This document shows positions 19,374 through 29,150 of a stretch of DNA of 64,000 nucleotides, one piece after another. Under the pieces are notes generated by a model. The model searched no databases and was not told the origin of the DNA. It saw only the letters and a list, made by a program, of their open reading frames with translations. The translations under genes and the position numbers were made by a program. The stretch covers positions 1 through 64,000 of the forward strand of contig CAMVON010000007.1 in NCBI GenBank assembly GCA_947169155.1, given 5' to 3'. Position 1 is the stretch's first letter, and each line of letters begins with the position of its first letter. Source of the DNA: an uncultured Clostridiaceae bacterium. Its GTDB lineage: Bacteria; Bacillota; Clostridia; TANB77; CAG-465.

Positions 19374-21260
19374 TTATTTTTTATCTTTTTTGTTTGTTTT
19401 TTTAGCTTCTTCTTCTTTTAGCTTATCTTTTTGAAGTTCGGCATATCTTTTTATTTTCATAGTTGTAGTTTTTTCAAATTCATCATGTTTAATTTCCATG
19501 TATTTAATAGCCTTATATGATGTTAAACCTTTATTTATTTTTTTAACTTCTTCCCATATAAGATTATATATTTCTTCTTCACTTAATCCTTTTGCTATGT
19601 TTTCCTCTATATATGAATAATTTGGAATTACTTTTAATGATACTGTTAAATCATCCTTTTCTCCTTTTCCATATACCATACATTCTGAAATTAGAGGTAC
19701 TTTAGCAAGTAAAGTCTCAATTTCTTCTGGATAAATATTTTTACCGTTAGATGTTACGATAACATTTTTAGAACGTCCTGTTATGTATAAGAAACCATCT
19801 TTGTCTAAATATCCAACATCTCCCGAATTAAACCAGCCATCTTTAACAACTTCTGCAGTTTCTTCTGGCATTTCATAATATCCAAGCATCAATGTTTCAG
19901 ATTTAATTAATACTTCTCCTTCACCATTTTCATCTGGATCTTTAATTTTAATTTCTGCTCCTACTACAGCCTTACCAACAGAACCTATTCTTGTGTCTGC
20001 CTCAGGTGTAAGTGCTGAAATTGGGGCTGTTTCAGTTAATCCATAACCTTGTAAAAACTCTATACCAATATTATCTACCCATTTACCTATTTTTTTGTCC
20101 ATTGGTGCTGCAGCAGAAACTATGATTCTCATATTTCCACCTAAATTTTCTAGTATTTCACTAAATACTTTACGTCTAATATCTATGCCAACATTTCTTA
20201 ATACGTTAGAAATATATAACATTGAGTTTACTAGTGGCTCTTTTCCACTCTTTTTAATTGTTTGATTTATTTTTTTGTATAGTGATTCTATTAATAGTGG
20301 TACTGCAAGCATTGCTGTTGGCTTTGCTTCTTTTAAGTTTGGTACAATATATTTTAGTCCTTCACATACTGCAACTGAAGCACCTTGAGAAAATGGATAT
20401 AAAAATCCAATTGTTGACTCATATGTGTGATGTAATGGTAGTACACTAAATAATCTATCTGATGTTTTTAAGTATACATACTTTTGACATGCATATACAT
20501 TTGCAGTTAAGTTTCTGTTACATACCATAACACCCTTTGCGGCTGATGTTGTACCAGATGTAAATATTAGCACTTTGAAATCGTTTGGATCTATTTTTGT
20601 ATCTAGTAATTTATTATTACCATTTTCATGTAGCTTCTTACCAACTTTTTTAACTTCCTCAAAGCCTATATCTTTTCCATTAAGAGTTTTATCTGAATAC
20701 ATTTCAACAAAGTATTCAACATCTGTAAGCTCTGCTCTTGTTTTTTCTATTAATTCTTTTTTTCTTGGTGAATAAATTACAGTTGTAGCTTTAGATCTTT
20801 TAACTAGATTTACAAACTCATTATCTGGTAATTCTTTGTCCATTGGTACTGCAATACCAACTCCTACAAGCATTGCCATATATGAAACATACCATTCATA
20901 AGTAGTTTCACTAATAATTACTACTCTTTTGTCTTTTTGACCAAGTAGTTCAATAAGTCCTGTACCTAGTCCTATTACGTCATCTTTAAACATTCCATAT
21001 GTTTTTTCTTCAAATTTGCCTTTGTGGTCAAACTTTTGAACAATTAATGGATTATCTTTAAATTTTTCTGTTACATCTTTAAATACATCTTGAAATGTAT
21101 CATATTTTATTGGCTCTGGTATTTGTTCCTTTTTCTTTTGTCCTTTTTGAGCCTCTTTAGCTTTTGCTTCTTCTGTTATTTCTTCTATTTTAGTAAAATT
21201 TTTAAAACTTATTTTTGGAAATTTAAAATCTGGGATTTTAAAATCTCTTAAACTTCTCAT
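19374..21260 (-). CDS. AMP-binding enzyme / long-chain acyl-CoA synthetase-like
   Basis: LIFTSGTTSAAKGVM, LQGYGLTETAP, GWFNSGDVGYLDKDGFLYITGRSKNVIVTSNGKNIYPEEIE. Confidence 0.9.
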   Translation of the reverse strand: MRSLRDFKIPDFKFPKISFKNFTKIEEITEEAKAKEAQKGQKKKEQIPEPIKYDTFQDVFKDVTEKFKDNPLIVQKFDHKGKFEEKTYGMFKDDVIGLGTGLIELLGQKDKRVVIISETTYEWYVSYMAMLVGVGIAVPMDKELPDNEFVNLVKRSKATTVIYSPRKKELIEKTRAELTDVEYFVEMYSDKTLNGKDIGFEEVKKVGKKLHENGNNKLLDTKIDPNDFKVLIFTSGTTSAAKGVMVCNRNLTANVYACQKYVYLKTSDRLFSVLPLHHTYESTIGFLYPFSQGASVAVCEGLKYIVPNLKEAKPTAMLAVPLLIESLYKKINQTIKKSGKEPLVNSMLYISNVLRNVGIDIRRKVFSEILENLGGNMRIIVSAAAPMDKKIGKWVDNIGIEFLQGYGLTETAPISALTPEADTRIGSVGKAVVGAEIKIKDPDENGEGEVLIKSETLMLGYYEMPEETAEVVKDGWFNSGDVGYLDKDGFLYITGRSKNVIVTSNGKNIYPEEIETLLAKVPLISECMVYGKGEKDDLTVSLKVIPNYSYIEENIAKGLSEEEIYNLIWEEVKKINKGLTSYKAIKYMEIKHDEFEKTTTMKIKRYAELQKDKLKEEEAKKTNKKDKK

Positions 21261-21467
21261 TTATATTACCCTCATTTCTTTAAATCTATATAATTATACT
21301 CTTTTTTACTGGGATTTGTCAAATTTAGAGTACTATTATTAAACTTGTATTACACTATAATACTTAATTTATAATTTATTATATTTAATTTTAATTTATT
21401 ATTGTTTATTTTTATCTTTTAATGTAACATTTTAATGTAAACTATTATATAAATTTTCATTTACATA

Positions 21468-21496
21468 TTGACAAGTAGCAAAAATTATTATATAAT
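21468..21496 (+). promoter_or_regulatory. Consensus promoter of the metal exporter/Fur operon
   Basis: TTGACA (21468-21473)-17 bp-TATAAT (21491-21496). Confidence 0.85.
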
Positions 21497-21504
21497 CGTG
21501 TACT

Positions 21505-21519
21505 CGCAAATGATTTGCG
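21505..21519. promoter_or_regulatory. Candidate Fur-family operator (7-1-7 inverted repeat)
   Basis: CGCAAAT-G-ATTTGCG, perfect, starting about 9 bp after the -10 box. A T-run follows, so a small terminator-like hairpin is an alternative reading. Confidence 0.6.
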
Positions 21520-21540
21520 TATTTTTTCTAGGAGGAAGAA

Positions 21541-22416
21541 ATGTTAGAAATACTTAAAGATGTTCTAATGGATACTCTTCTTGATTCACTTAAGATATTA
21601 CCATTTTTATTTATATCTTATTTGATCATTGAGTTTATTGAACATAAATCTTCAGAAAAACTGGAGAAAGCATTATCTACCTCTGGCAAGTATAGTAAAA
21701 TAATAGGTTCTATACTTGGTATTATACCTCAATGTGGTTTTAGTGCTGTTGCTGCTAACCTATTTTCTAATAGAGTTATAACAATGGGTACTTTAATTGC
21801 AGTATTTTTATCTACAAGTGATGAAGCAATACCTATGCTTCTTGCTTCTCCAGATAAAAAAGGTGAGTTATTACTAATACTTGGTATAAAATTTATTATA
21901 GCTGTTATATTTGGAACAATAATAGATTTAATATTTAAAGACAAGCATACAGCACATGAACATTCAAGAGAAATGCATGACCATATGCATGACACTTGTA
22001 AAGATTGTGACTGCGAACATGATGGTATTTTTAAAGCAAGTTTAAAACATACTATTAAAATATTTGCTTTTCTTTTTGTTATTTCTTTTATTTTAGGACT
22101 AATAGTTGAGGCTATTGGTATGGAAGATTTTGAAAAGATTATTCTATCTGGATCTATTTTCCAACCACTAGTTACAAGTATTATTGGTCTTATTCCAAAC
22201 TGCGCTGCAAGTGTACTTTTAACTAAACTATATATTAGTGGAAGTATTTCTTTGGGAGCAGTTATTGCAGGACTATCTACAGGTGCTGGAGTTGGAGCTA
22301 TAGTTTTACTTAGAACTAACAAAAATTTAAAAGAAAATATGAAAATATTAGGACTTGTATATGTGATAGGTGTATTTTGTGGTATCGTTATTGATTTAGT
22401 TATGAGGTTAATATAA
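21541..22416 (+). CDS. Putative heavy-metal exporter/permease (ArsP_2-like, about 10 TM)
   Basis: Duplicated permease signatures GSILGIIPQCGFSAVAANLF and TSIIGLIPNCAASVLLTKLY; His/Cys-rich loop HTAHEHSREMHDHMHDTCKDCDCEHDG. Confidence 0.8.
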   Translation: MLEILKDVLMDTLLDSLKILPFLFISYLIIEFIEHKSSEKLEKALSTSGKYSKIIGSILGIIPQCGFSAVAANLFSNRVITMGTLIAVFLSTSDEAIPMLLASPDKKGELLLILGIKFIIAVIFGTIIDLIFKDKHTAHEHSREMHDHMHDTCKDCDCEHDGIFKASLKHTIKIFAFLFVISFILGLIVEAIGMEDFEKIILSGSIFQPLVTSIIGLIPNCAASVLLTKLYISGSISLGAVIAGLSTGAGVGAIVLLRTNKNLKENMKILGLVYVIGVFCGIVIDLVMRLI

Positions 22417-22418
22417 CC

Positions 22419-22793
22419 TTGAAAAAAGATATTATATTTAATTTATTAAAAAATTCGCCAAAATCATTAACTGCCGAGGAAATCTATAACGACATGTCAC
22501 AAACTACAGATGTTAATCTTTCTACAGTCTATAGAACATTAAATAATTTAGTTGCAAAAGGCGAAATTACTAAAAATGTTAGACAAGACAAAATTGCATA
22601 CTTTGAAATAGGTGATCAACACAAACACTATATGATTTGTGATAATTGCCACACAGCTTTCCCTACAGAAAACTGTGAAATAGACAAACTTGCAAGAAAG
22701 CTAAAAAGAGAAACAGGATTTAATATAACAAGTCATACATTAGAATTTCATGGCATATGCCCAGAATGTATAAATAAAGGTACAAACAAATAA
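22419..22793 (+). CDS. Fur-family transcriptional regulator (TTG start)
   Basis: LTAEEIYNDM...NLSTVYRTLNNLVAKGEI winged helix; HKHYMICDNCHTAF...CPEC metal-binding motifs. Confidence 0.9.
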   Translation: MKKDIIFNLLKNSPKSLTAEEIYNDMSQTTDVNLSTVYRTLNNLVAKGEITKNVRQDKIAYFEIGDQHKHYMICDNCHTAFPTENCEIDKLARKLKRETGFNITSHTLEFHGICPECINKGTNK

Positions 22794-22816
22794 TGCTTGT
22801 ACCTTTATTTTTTATC
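22776..22816 (+). terminator. Intrinsic terminator of the exporter/Fur operon
   Basis: AAAGGTACAAACAAATAATGCTTGTACCTTTATTTTTT. Confidence 0.75.
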
Positions 22817-22839
22817 CTTTTTAGTTAATTACTAACTAA

Positions 22840-24648
22840 TTATTTTTTAATCTCTTCTACTCTATCTCTTACTTGAACTACAGTAAATTTTTCATCACTT
22901 AGTTTATACATAGGTTGTGGTGCATAATGTGTATGTAAGTATTTATGAGATAGTTCTCCATTTGCCTCTTTAAAGAATTCATCATAGATTTTCTTCATAG
23001 CAGGGTTTTCATGAGATTTTCTTATTGTAGATTTTTCATCTATTGAGTATATTGAGTCTGTTCTTAATTTTCTAACGTCTTTTGTTGCTCTTATCTTACT
23101 AGATTTAATTGGTTGTCCACCACCCATTACACATCCACCAGGACATGCCATAACTTCTACAAAATCATAATCTGCTTTTCCATCTCTTATTTCTTTCATT
23201 ATAATTCTAGCATTTTTAAGGCCATGAGCCACAACTACTCTTACTTTTTTACCTGCAACTTCTACTTCTGCACGTTTAATTCCTTCTGCTCCACGAACAG
23301 CTTCATATTCTATTTTATCTAGAGATTTACCAGTAAATACATCTGCTGCAGTTCTTAATGCTGCTTCCATAACTCCACCAGTTACACCAAATATTGCAGC
23401 AGCTCCTGTTGCCTCACCCATTGGGTCATCATATTTAGAATCTTCTAGTTCGTTAAATTCAATATCTCTTTCTTTAATCATACGAGCAAGTTCACGAGTA
23501 GTTATTACTGCGTCAACGTCTCTATTTCCATCTACTTCCATCTCTTCTCTTTGTGCTTCGTATTTTTTAGCAACACAAGGCATTACAGATACTACGAATA
23601 TTTTTTTAGGATCTAGATTCATTTTTTGTGCATAGTATGATTTTAGAATTGCACCAAACATCTCGTGTGGAGATTTACATGAAGATAAGTGTTTTGTTTG
23701 TTCTGGGAAGTTTTTCTCAACAAATCTTACCCATGCTGGACAACATGAAGTCATCATTGGTAGATTTTCTCCTTTAGAAAATCTTGAAATAAATTCTGTT
23801 GCTTCTTCCATAATAGTAAAGTCTGCACCAGTATTTGTGTCAAATACTTTATCAAAACCTAATCTTTTTAGTGCTGTTACCATTTTACCTTCAACATTTG
23901 TTCCAATTGGATTTTCAAATTCTTCTCCAAGTCCTACTCTTACAGCAGGTGCTGTTTGAACAATTGTGAAAGTATCTTTATCTGCTATTTTTTCAAATAC
24001 TTTTTCAGTATTGTCTTTTTCTCTTAATGCTCCTGTAGGACAAGATTCTATACATTGTCCGCAGAATGTACAATCTACATCGTTTAAGCTTAGATCTCCT
24101 GCAGTAGATATTGCAGATTCAAAACCTCTGTTTGTAGATTCAATTGCACCTATATCTTGTACTCTTTTACAAGTAGATACACATCTTCTACATAAAATAC
24201 ATTTATTCATATCTCTAATAATAGATGGAGATTTATCATCTAGTGGTGCTGTTACTCTTGCGCCCTTGTATTTTATGTCTTTAATATTATATTTTTTGGC
24301 TAATGCTTGTAATTCACAGTTACCGCTTCTTACACAAGTTAGGCAATCTTTTGCGTGGTTAGATAGAATTAAATCTAATACCATTTTTCTAGATTCTACT
24401 ACTTGTGGAGTGTGAGTATGAACTACAATTCCATCTTGAACTTTTTGGATACATGATGTAGCAAGTTTTGGTTGACCTTCAATTTCAACTAAACACATTC
24501 TACAATCTCCAAATTCATTTATATCTTTTAAGAAACAAAGTGTTGGAATATCTATGTTTGCTTTTCTTGCAGCTTCTAATATTGTCATATTAGATGTGGC
24601 TTCAACTTCTACTCCATCAATTGTTAAATGTACTATTTTTTCTTCCAT
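22840..24648 (-). CDS. [FeFe] hydrogenase catalytic subunit (NADH-linked, HydA/HndD type)
   Basis: H-cluster motifs TSCCPAWVRF, VMPCVAKK, MACPGGCVMGGGQP; N-terminal 2Fe-2S and ferredoxin motifs. ATG at 24648 (after GAGGGTG) is preferred over 24702, which overlaps the upstream gene. Confidence 0.92.
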   Translation of the reverse strand: MEEKIVHLTIDGVEVEATSNMTILEAARKANIDIPTLCFLKDINEFGDCRMCLVEIEGQPKLATSCIQKVQDGIVVHTHTPQVVESRKMVLDLILSNHAKDCLTCVRSGNCELQALAKKYNIKDIKYKGARVTAPLDDKSPSIIRDMNKCILCRRCVSTCKRVQDIGAIESTNRGFESAISTAGDLSLNDVDCTFCGQCIESCPTGALREKDNTEKVFEKIADKDTFTIVQTAPAVRVGLGEEFENPIGTNVEGKMVTALKRLGFDKVFDTNTGADFTIMEEATEFISRFSKGENLPMMTSCCPAWVRFVEKNFPEQTKHLSSCKSPHEMFGAILKSYYAQKMNLDPKKIFVVSVMPCVAKKYEAQREEMEVDGNRDVDAVITTRELARMIKERDIEFNELEDSKYDDPMGEATGAAAIFGVTGGVMEAALRTAADVFTGKSLDKIEYEAVRGAEGIKRAEVEVAGKKVRVVVAHGLKNARIIMKEIRDGKADYDFVEVMACPGGCVMGGGQPIKSSKIRATKDVRKLRTDSIYSIDEKSTIRKSHENPAMKKIYDEFFKEANGELSHKYLHTHYAPQPMYKLSDEKFTVVQVRDRVEEIKK

Positions 24649-24665
24649 TGATACACCCTCCTTTA

Positions 24666-26528
24666 CTAACCTATTGCCTTGAATGGACAAGTAGCCATAC
24701 AACTTCTACATTTAATACATTTACTTTGGTCAATTTCATGTACTTTTCCAATTTCACCGTTAATTGCATTAACTGGGCAAACTTTAGTACACATATGGCA
24801 TCCTTTACATTTTTGAGGGTCAATTTCAATTTTTGTTAATTCTTTACATTCTTTTGCTCTACAATTTTTGTCATGAACATGTTCTATATATTCATCCTTG
24901 AAGAATCTCATAGTGCTTAGTACAGGGTTTGGGGCAGTTTGTCCAAGGCCACATACAGATGCTTTAGCAACACCATGTGCTAGAGTATCTAGATTTTCTA
25001 GGTCTTCCTCTGTTCCTTGTCCTTGACATATTTTTTCTAGAATTTCATACATTCTCTTTGTACCAATTCTACATGGTGTACATTTACCGCAAGATTCACT
25101 TACTGTAAAGTCTAGATAGAATTTTGCAATGTTAACCATACATTTAGTATCATCCATTACAATAAGTCCACCTGAACCCATCATACAACCAATTTCTTTT
25201 AATGATTCATAATCTATTTTTACATCTAAGTATTGTTCTGGGATACATCCGCCTGAAGGTCCACCAGTTTGAGCAGCTTTGAATGCTCTTCCTTTTGGAA
25301 TTCCTCCACCTATATCATAGACAATTTCACGAAGTGTAGTTCCCATTGGTACTTCAACAAGTCCTACGTTATTTACGTTTCCACCAAGAGCAAATACTTT
25401 TGTTCCTTTAGAAGTTTCTGTTCCAATTGATGCATACCATTTAGCACCATTTAGAATAATTCTTGTAATATTTGCATATGTTTCAACGTTATTTATTAAT
25501 GTTGGTTTACCCCATAGGCCACTATGAGCTGGAAATGGAGGTTTAAGTCTTGGTTGACCTCTACGTCCTTCAATAGATTCTAGAAGTGCAGTTTCTTCTC
25601 CACATACAAAAGCTCCTGCTCCAAGTCTTACTTCAACATCAAAACTAAAGTCTGTTCCAAATATGTTTTCTCCTAAGAATCCATATTCTCTTTCTTGCTC
25701 TATTGCTGTTCTTAATCTTTGTACGGCAATAGGATACTCTGCTCTTACATATATAAATCCACGTTGTGCTCCAACTGCATATCCTGCAATAGCCATAGCT
25801 TCAATTACAGAGTGTGGATCACCCTCTAATATGGATCTATCCATGAATGCACCCGGGTCACCCTCGTCTGCATTACATACAACATATTTTTCTTTTTCTT
25901 CTTCTATTTTAACAAAGCCCCATTTTTTTCCTGTTGGGAAACCAGCTCCACCTCTACCGCGAAGTCCTGAGTCTAGTATTTCTTGTATAACTTCATCTTG
26001 AGTCATTGAAGTTAATACTTTTTCTAATGCTTTGAATCCATCAAAAGCAATGTATTCTTCAATGTTTTCTGGGTTAATTACACCACAGTTTTTAAGTGCT
26101 ATACGTAGTTGTTTTTTATAAAATGGAAGATCATCTAGTCTTTCATAGATTTTTCCATCTACATCTTTACAAAGTAATCTTTGTACTTTTTCACCACCAA
26201 GAATGTGTTTTTCAATAATTTCTTGACAGTCTTCTGGTTTTACATGAGAATAGAAAGTGTCATCTGGTCTAACAATTACGATAGGTCCTTTAGAACATAG
26301 TCCAAAACATCCAGTAAGAATAACTCTTACATTTTCTATTCCTTTTTCTTTAATTAATCTATTAAACTCTTCAAGTATTTCAGGAGAATTAGAAGATGTA
26401 CATCCAGTACCACGACATACTAAAATATGTCTTTCTTTTCCTTCATATGCTCCATTTACTCTTAAATCTAGTTCTTCTCTTTTTGTATATCTAATATCTT
26501 CAACTTCTTTTAAACTTATTTTTTTCAT
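24666..26528 (-). CDS. Hydrogenase NADH-binding subunit (NuoF/HydB/HndC-like)
   Basis: RGRGGAGFPTGKKWGF, NADEGDPGAFMDR, ESCGKCTPCRIG, C-terminal 2x[4Fe-4S] CKGCHMCTKVCP / CIKCRSCMATCP. Confidence 0.92.
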   Translation of the reverse strand: MKKISLKEVEDIRYTKREELDLRVNGAYEGKERHILVCRGTGCTSSNSPEILEEFNRLIKEKGIENVRVILTGCFGLCSKGPIVIVRPDDTFYSHVKPEDCQEIIEKHILGGEKVQRLLCKDVDGKIYERLDDLPFYKKQLRIALKNCGVINPENIEEYIAFDGFKALEKVLTSMTQDEVIQEILDSGLRGRGGAGFPTGKKWGFVKIEEEKEKYVVCNADEGDPGAFMDRSILEGDPHSVIEAMAIAGYAVGAQRGFIYVRAEYPIAVQRLRTAIEQEREYGFLGENIFGTDFSFDVEVRLGAGAFVCGEETALLESIEGRRGQPRLKPPFPAHSGLWGKPTLINNVETYANITRIILNGAKWYASIGTETSKGTKVFALGGNVNNVGLVEVPMGTTLREIVYDIGGGIPKGRAFKAAQTGGPSGGCIPEQYLDVKIDYESLKEIGCMMGSGGLIVMDDTKCMVNIAKFYLDFTVSESCGKCTPCRIGTKRMYEILEKICQGQGTEEDLENLDTLAHGVAKASVCGLGQTAPNPVLSTMRFFKDEYIEHVHDKNCRAKECKELTKIEIDPQKCKGCHMCTKVCPVNAINGEIGKVHEIDQSKCIKCRSCMATCPFKAIG

Positions 26529-26539
26529 ATTCTAGACCT

Positions 26540-27040
26540 CTAATTATCTTTCTGAATTAGCTTATCTAATTCTTCATTTAGAGATTTAACAGTTGCGTTA
26601 CCATATACTTTATCGTTAATAGTAAATACTGGTGCTAGACCACAAGCTCCAACACAACGCATTGTTTCAAGCGAAAATCTTTGATCTGCGCTTGTCTCTC
26701 CTTCATTTATTTTTAGTTTTACTTTTGCAGCTTCTAAAAGTTCTTTTGCACCTTTTACAAAGCATGCAGTACCCATACAAATAGATACATCATACTCTCC
26801 TTTTGGAACAGTAGTAAATCTAGAATAGAATGTGATTACTCCATATACTTTTGCAAGTGGTATCTCTAAATATTCTGCAGTTACCATTTGGCAAGCTTCT
26901 GGAATATATCCATACTTTTCTTGGATTTCGTTTAATATTCCAATTAAACTGTCTTCCTTCTTTGGATATTTTTCACAAATAGCCAAAGTCTCTTCTTTTG
27001 CCCTTTTATATGGACAAGTTTTAGTAATATCTTCTGCCAT
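26540..27040 (-). CDS. Hydrogenase NuoE-like 2Fe-2S subunit (HydC/HndA-like)
   Basis: ICMGTACFVKGA...TMRCVGACGLAPVFTINDKVYG. ATG at 27040 follows AAGGAGG; the upstream ORF start includes the RBS. Confidence 0.9.
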   Translation of the reverse strand: MAEDITKTCPYKRAKEETLAICEKYPKKEDSLIGILNEIQEKYGYIPEACQMVTAEYLEIPLAKVYGVITFYSRFTTVPKGEYDVSICMGTACFVKGAKELLEAAKVKLKINEGETSADQRFSLETMRCVGACGLAPVFTINDKVYGNATVKSLNEELDKLIQKDN

Positions 27041-27088
27041 ATTAACCTCCTTGAAATAATTTGAAAGATTGTATTTCAATCAACCATG

Positions 27089-27117
27089 ATTATATCATAA
27101 GAGTATTTTACTCGCAA
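27089..27117 (-). promoter_or_regulatory. Promoter of the hydrogenase operon
   Basis: Minus strand TTGCGA-17 bp-TATAAT; the spacer contains most of the palindrome GAGTA-AAA-TACTC. Confidence 0.65.
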
Positions 27118-27137
27118 TATTCTTGTCTAAAAATGAT

Positions 27138-27167
27138 AAAAAAATAGACTAAGTTAAAACTTAGTCA
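27138..27167 (-). terminator. Intrinsic terminator of 27161..27904
   Basis: GACTAAGTTAAAACTTAGTC with T-run on minus. Confidence 0.75.
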
Positions 27168-27904
27168 TTAGAATCTATTCCATCTAAAATGATTCTTTGC
27201 ATTTTTTCTGGTTTATTAATAAATTGCATATATGTGTTGTATATTTGTGTATCTTCATATTTTGTTTCTTTGAAATTGTTATTTAAATCTAATATTATTC
27301 CATCCCTATATGCAATAAGTATTGGTGAATGTGTTGCAATGATAAATTGTGAACCTTCTTTGGCTAACAAATCAATATACTTTAACAATGTCATTTGTCT
27401 TGTTGGAGATAAAGCCGCTTCAGGTTCGTCTAAAATATATAGTCCGTGATCTGTAAATCTATTTTCTACAAGTTGTATGAAAGATTCTCCGTGAGAACAT
27501 TCATGAAGACTTCCACCATATTGATACTTTAAGTCTGGTAAAAACTCTCTATCTATAGCAGTGGCAACATTATAAAAAGACTCTGCACGAAGAAAAAATT
27601 TTGTTTTGGGTATTCCAAATTTTGATACCCATAAATACTTTCCTAAATCTGAATAATCATCATATGTTGAAAAAGTTGTGTTTTGTGTACCACCTTCTGG
27701 ATTTAGTCCAACTTTAAGAGCTAATGCCTCAATAAACGTTGACTTGCCTATACCATTTTCCCCTACTAAAAATGTTACTCTATTTTTAAAATCTAGCTTA
27801 TCTAGATTTTTAATACATCTAATATTTAATGGATAATTATCAAAACCATTTTGTTTAGCTTTATCATAATTTAGTCTTATACTATCTATATATAACCCAT
27901 TCAT
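27161..27904 (-). CDS. AAA-family ATPase (SMC/ABC-like predicted ATPase)
   Basis: FLVGENGIGKST Walker A; LYILDEPEAALSPTRQ Walker B; IIATHSPIL. Confidence 0.88.
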   Translation of the reverse strand: MNGLYIDSIRLNYDKAKQNGFDNYPLNIRCIKNLDKLDFKNRVTFLVGENGIGKSTFIEALALKVGLNPEGGTQNTTFSTYDDYSDLGKYLWVSKFGIPKTKFFLRAESFYNVATAIDREFLPDLKYQYGGSLHECSHGESFIQLVENRFTDHGLYILDEPEAALSPTRQMTLLKYIDLLAKEGSQFIIATHSPILIAYRDGIILDLNNNFKETKYEDTQIYNTYMQFINKPEKMQRIILDGIDSND

Positions 27905-27989
27905 TTTACCGCCTCTTTACTTATTTATAAACATTTGTTCTTTTTGCATTATATCATTATTATTAATTCTTTTCAACTATTATTTTAAT

Positions 27990-28022
27990 AAAAAATAGAC
28001 CAAGAATTACTCTTGATCTATT
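27990..28022 (-). terminator. Intrinsic terminator of the YccF gene
   Basis: TAGATCAAGAGTAATTCTTGGTCTATTTTTTA on minus. Confidence 0.7.
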
Positions 28023-28033
28023 ATTTGTTTTTG

Positions 28034-28399
28034 CTATTTTTCTACTACTTTTGCTCCAAATGGTGCTAATGCAAGTTTTGCAATTTTGAAAAATTGCATT
28101 CCATATGGAATACCTACTATTGTAATACACCATAAACATCCTGCTAGTGCATTTTCTATTGCCATTGGAATTCCAAAAAATATTGTCCAAATAACATTAG
28201 CAATAAATGAAGGTGCTCCTCCACCAAAACGTACATCTTTTCCAAATGGTGCTAAAGATAATTTTGCAAATTTAAAACATTGTCTTCCATATGGTATACC
28301 TATTATTGAGATACACCAAATTATTCCTGAAATCCACCATCCTAATGCACTTAAAAAGCCACCAAATAGAAACCATAAAACATTTAAAAGAAAATTCAT
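28034..28399 (-). CDS. YccF-domain membrane protein
   Basis: Two internal copies of (I/C)xWCI(S/T)I(I/V)GIPYGxQ(C/F)FK(F/I)AKL(S/A)LAPFG, characteristic of YccF. Confidence 0.85.
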   Translation of the reverse strand: MNFLLNVLWFLFGGFLSALGWWISGIIWCISIIGIPYGRQCFKFAKLSLAPFGKDVRFGGGAPSFIANVIWTIFFGIPMAIENALAGCLWCITIVGIPYGMQFFKIAKLALAPFGAKVVEK

Positions 28400-28487
28400 T
28401 TAAATCACTCCTTTTTATAAATCTATTTTTAAATTATTGTTTACTTCTTGCTAAATAATAATACCATATTTTTACAAAATATTCAAT

Positions 28488-29048
28488 TTATTTGCCTTCT
28501 CTAATCTTTTCTAACTCTTTAACTAGCTCATCTATATGTTTGTCTTGTCCTGGAATATATGTATTATTGTTTGCATAGTTTAGCATTGTTGAATATGCTT
28601 CATTTAAGTTTTCTTTAGTAATCTTATCATGAACAATTCTTTTGCAAGTATTCATAAAGCCACGCATAGCTAGGCATAGTATTGCAATAAAATATGATTT
28701 GTCTGTTAAATCGCTTTTTTCATATAACTCCATAACAAGCTCATCTGTTAGCTTTCTTGGATTTTTAACAATTATTTTGTTTGTTCTTAAAATTCCATGA
28801 GGACATGTTGGATTTGGTACGTCTATTACTTCTGCATCATCTGGTACTTCTACATCATAAAGTGTGTCTCCTCGTGCCATCCATCTTAGTATTTTTGTAT
28901 CTGTTGAAAAATTAAATCCTCCAAAATCTTTTGGATTATCTGCATTTGGATTCCATTTTTTTGCAACATTTACTTCTCCTACTTTATATTTATATTTAAA
29001 ATCTGCACCACTTTTAGTGTCAAACATTACTTTTACAAAATTTGCCAT
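28488..29048 (-). CDS. Hypothetical protein (186 aa)
   Basis: Clean ORF with Shine-Dalgarno-like upstream sequence; no recognised domain. Confidence 0.6.
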   Translation of the reverse strand: MANFVKVMFDTKSGADFKYKYKVGEVNVAKKWNPNADNPKDFGGFNFSTDTKILRWMARGDTLYDVEVPDDAEVIDVPNPTCPHGILRTNKIIVKNPRKLTDELVMELYEKSDLTDKSYFIAILCLAMRGFMNTCKRIVHDKITKENLNEAYSTMLNYANNNTYIPGQDKHIDELVKELEKIREGK

Positions 29049-29150
29049 TTAAAATAACACCTCTACATATTTATTATATTGCAAATAAAAGAATCATACA
29101 AGATAGTACGATTCTTTTTGTTTTTGTTTTTATTTTTATAATATTAGTTG

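Noticed and set aside
21729-22322. Minus-strand 197-aa ORF
   Set aside because: Antisense to the metal exporter, whose permease motifs are clear on the plus strand.
23966-24415. Plus-strand 149-aa ORF
   Set aside because: Lies fully antisense to the [FeFe] hydrogenase gene; no recognisable domain.
27963-28190. Minus-strand 75-aa ORF
   Set aside because: Alternative frame of the YccF gene; the YccF frame has both conserved repeats.
28034-28399. Internal duplication in the YccF protein as a novelty
   Set aside because: Two YccF repeats are a known property of the family.
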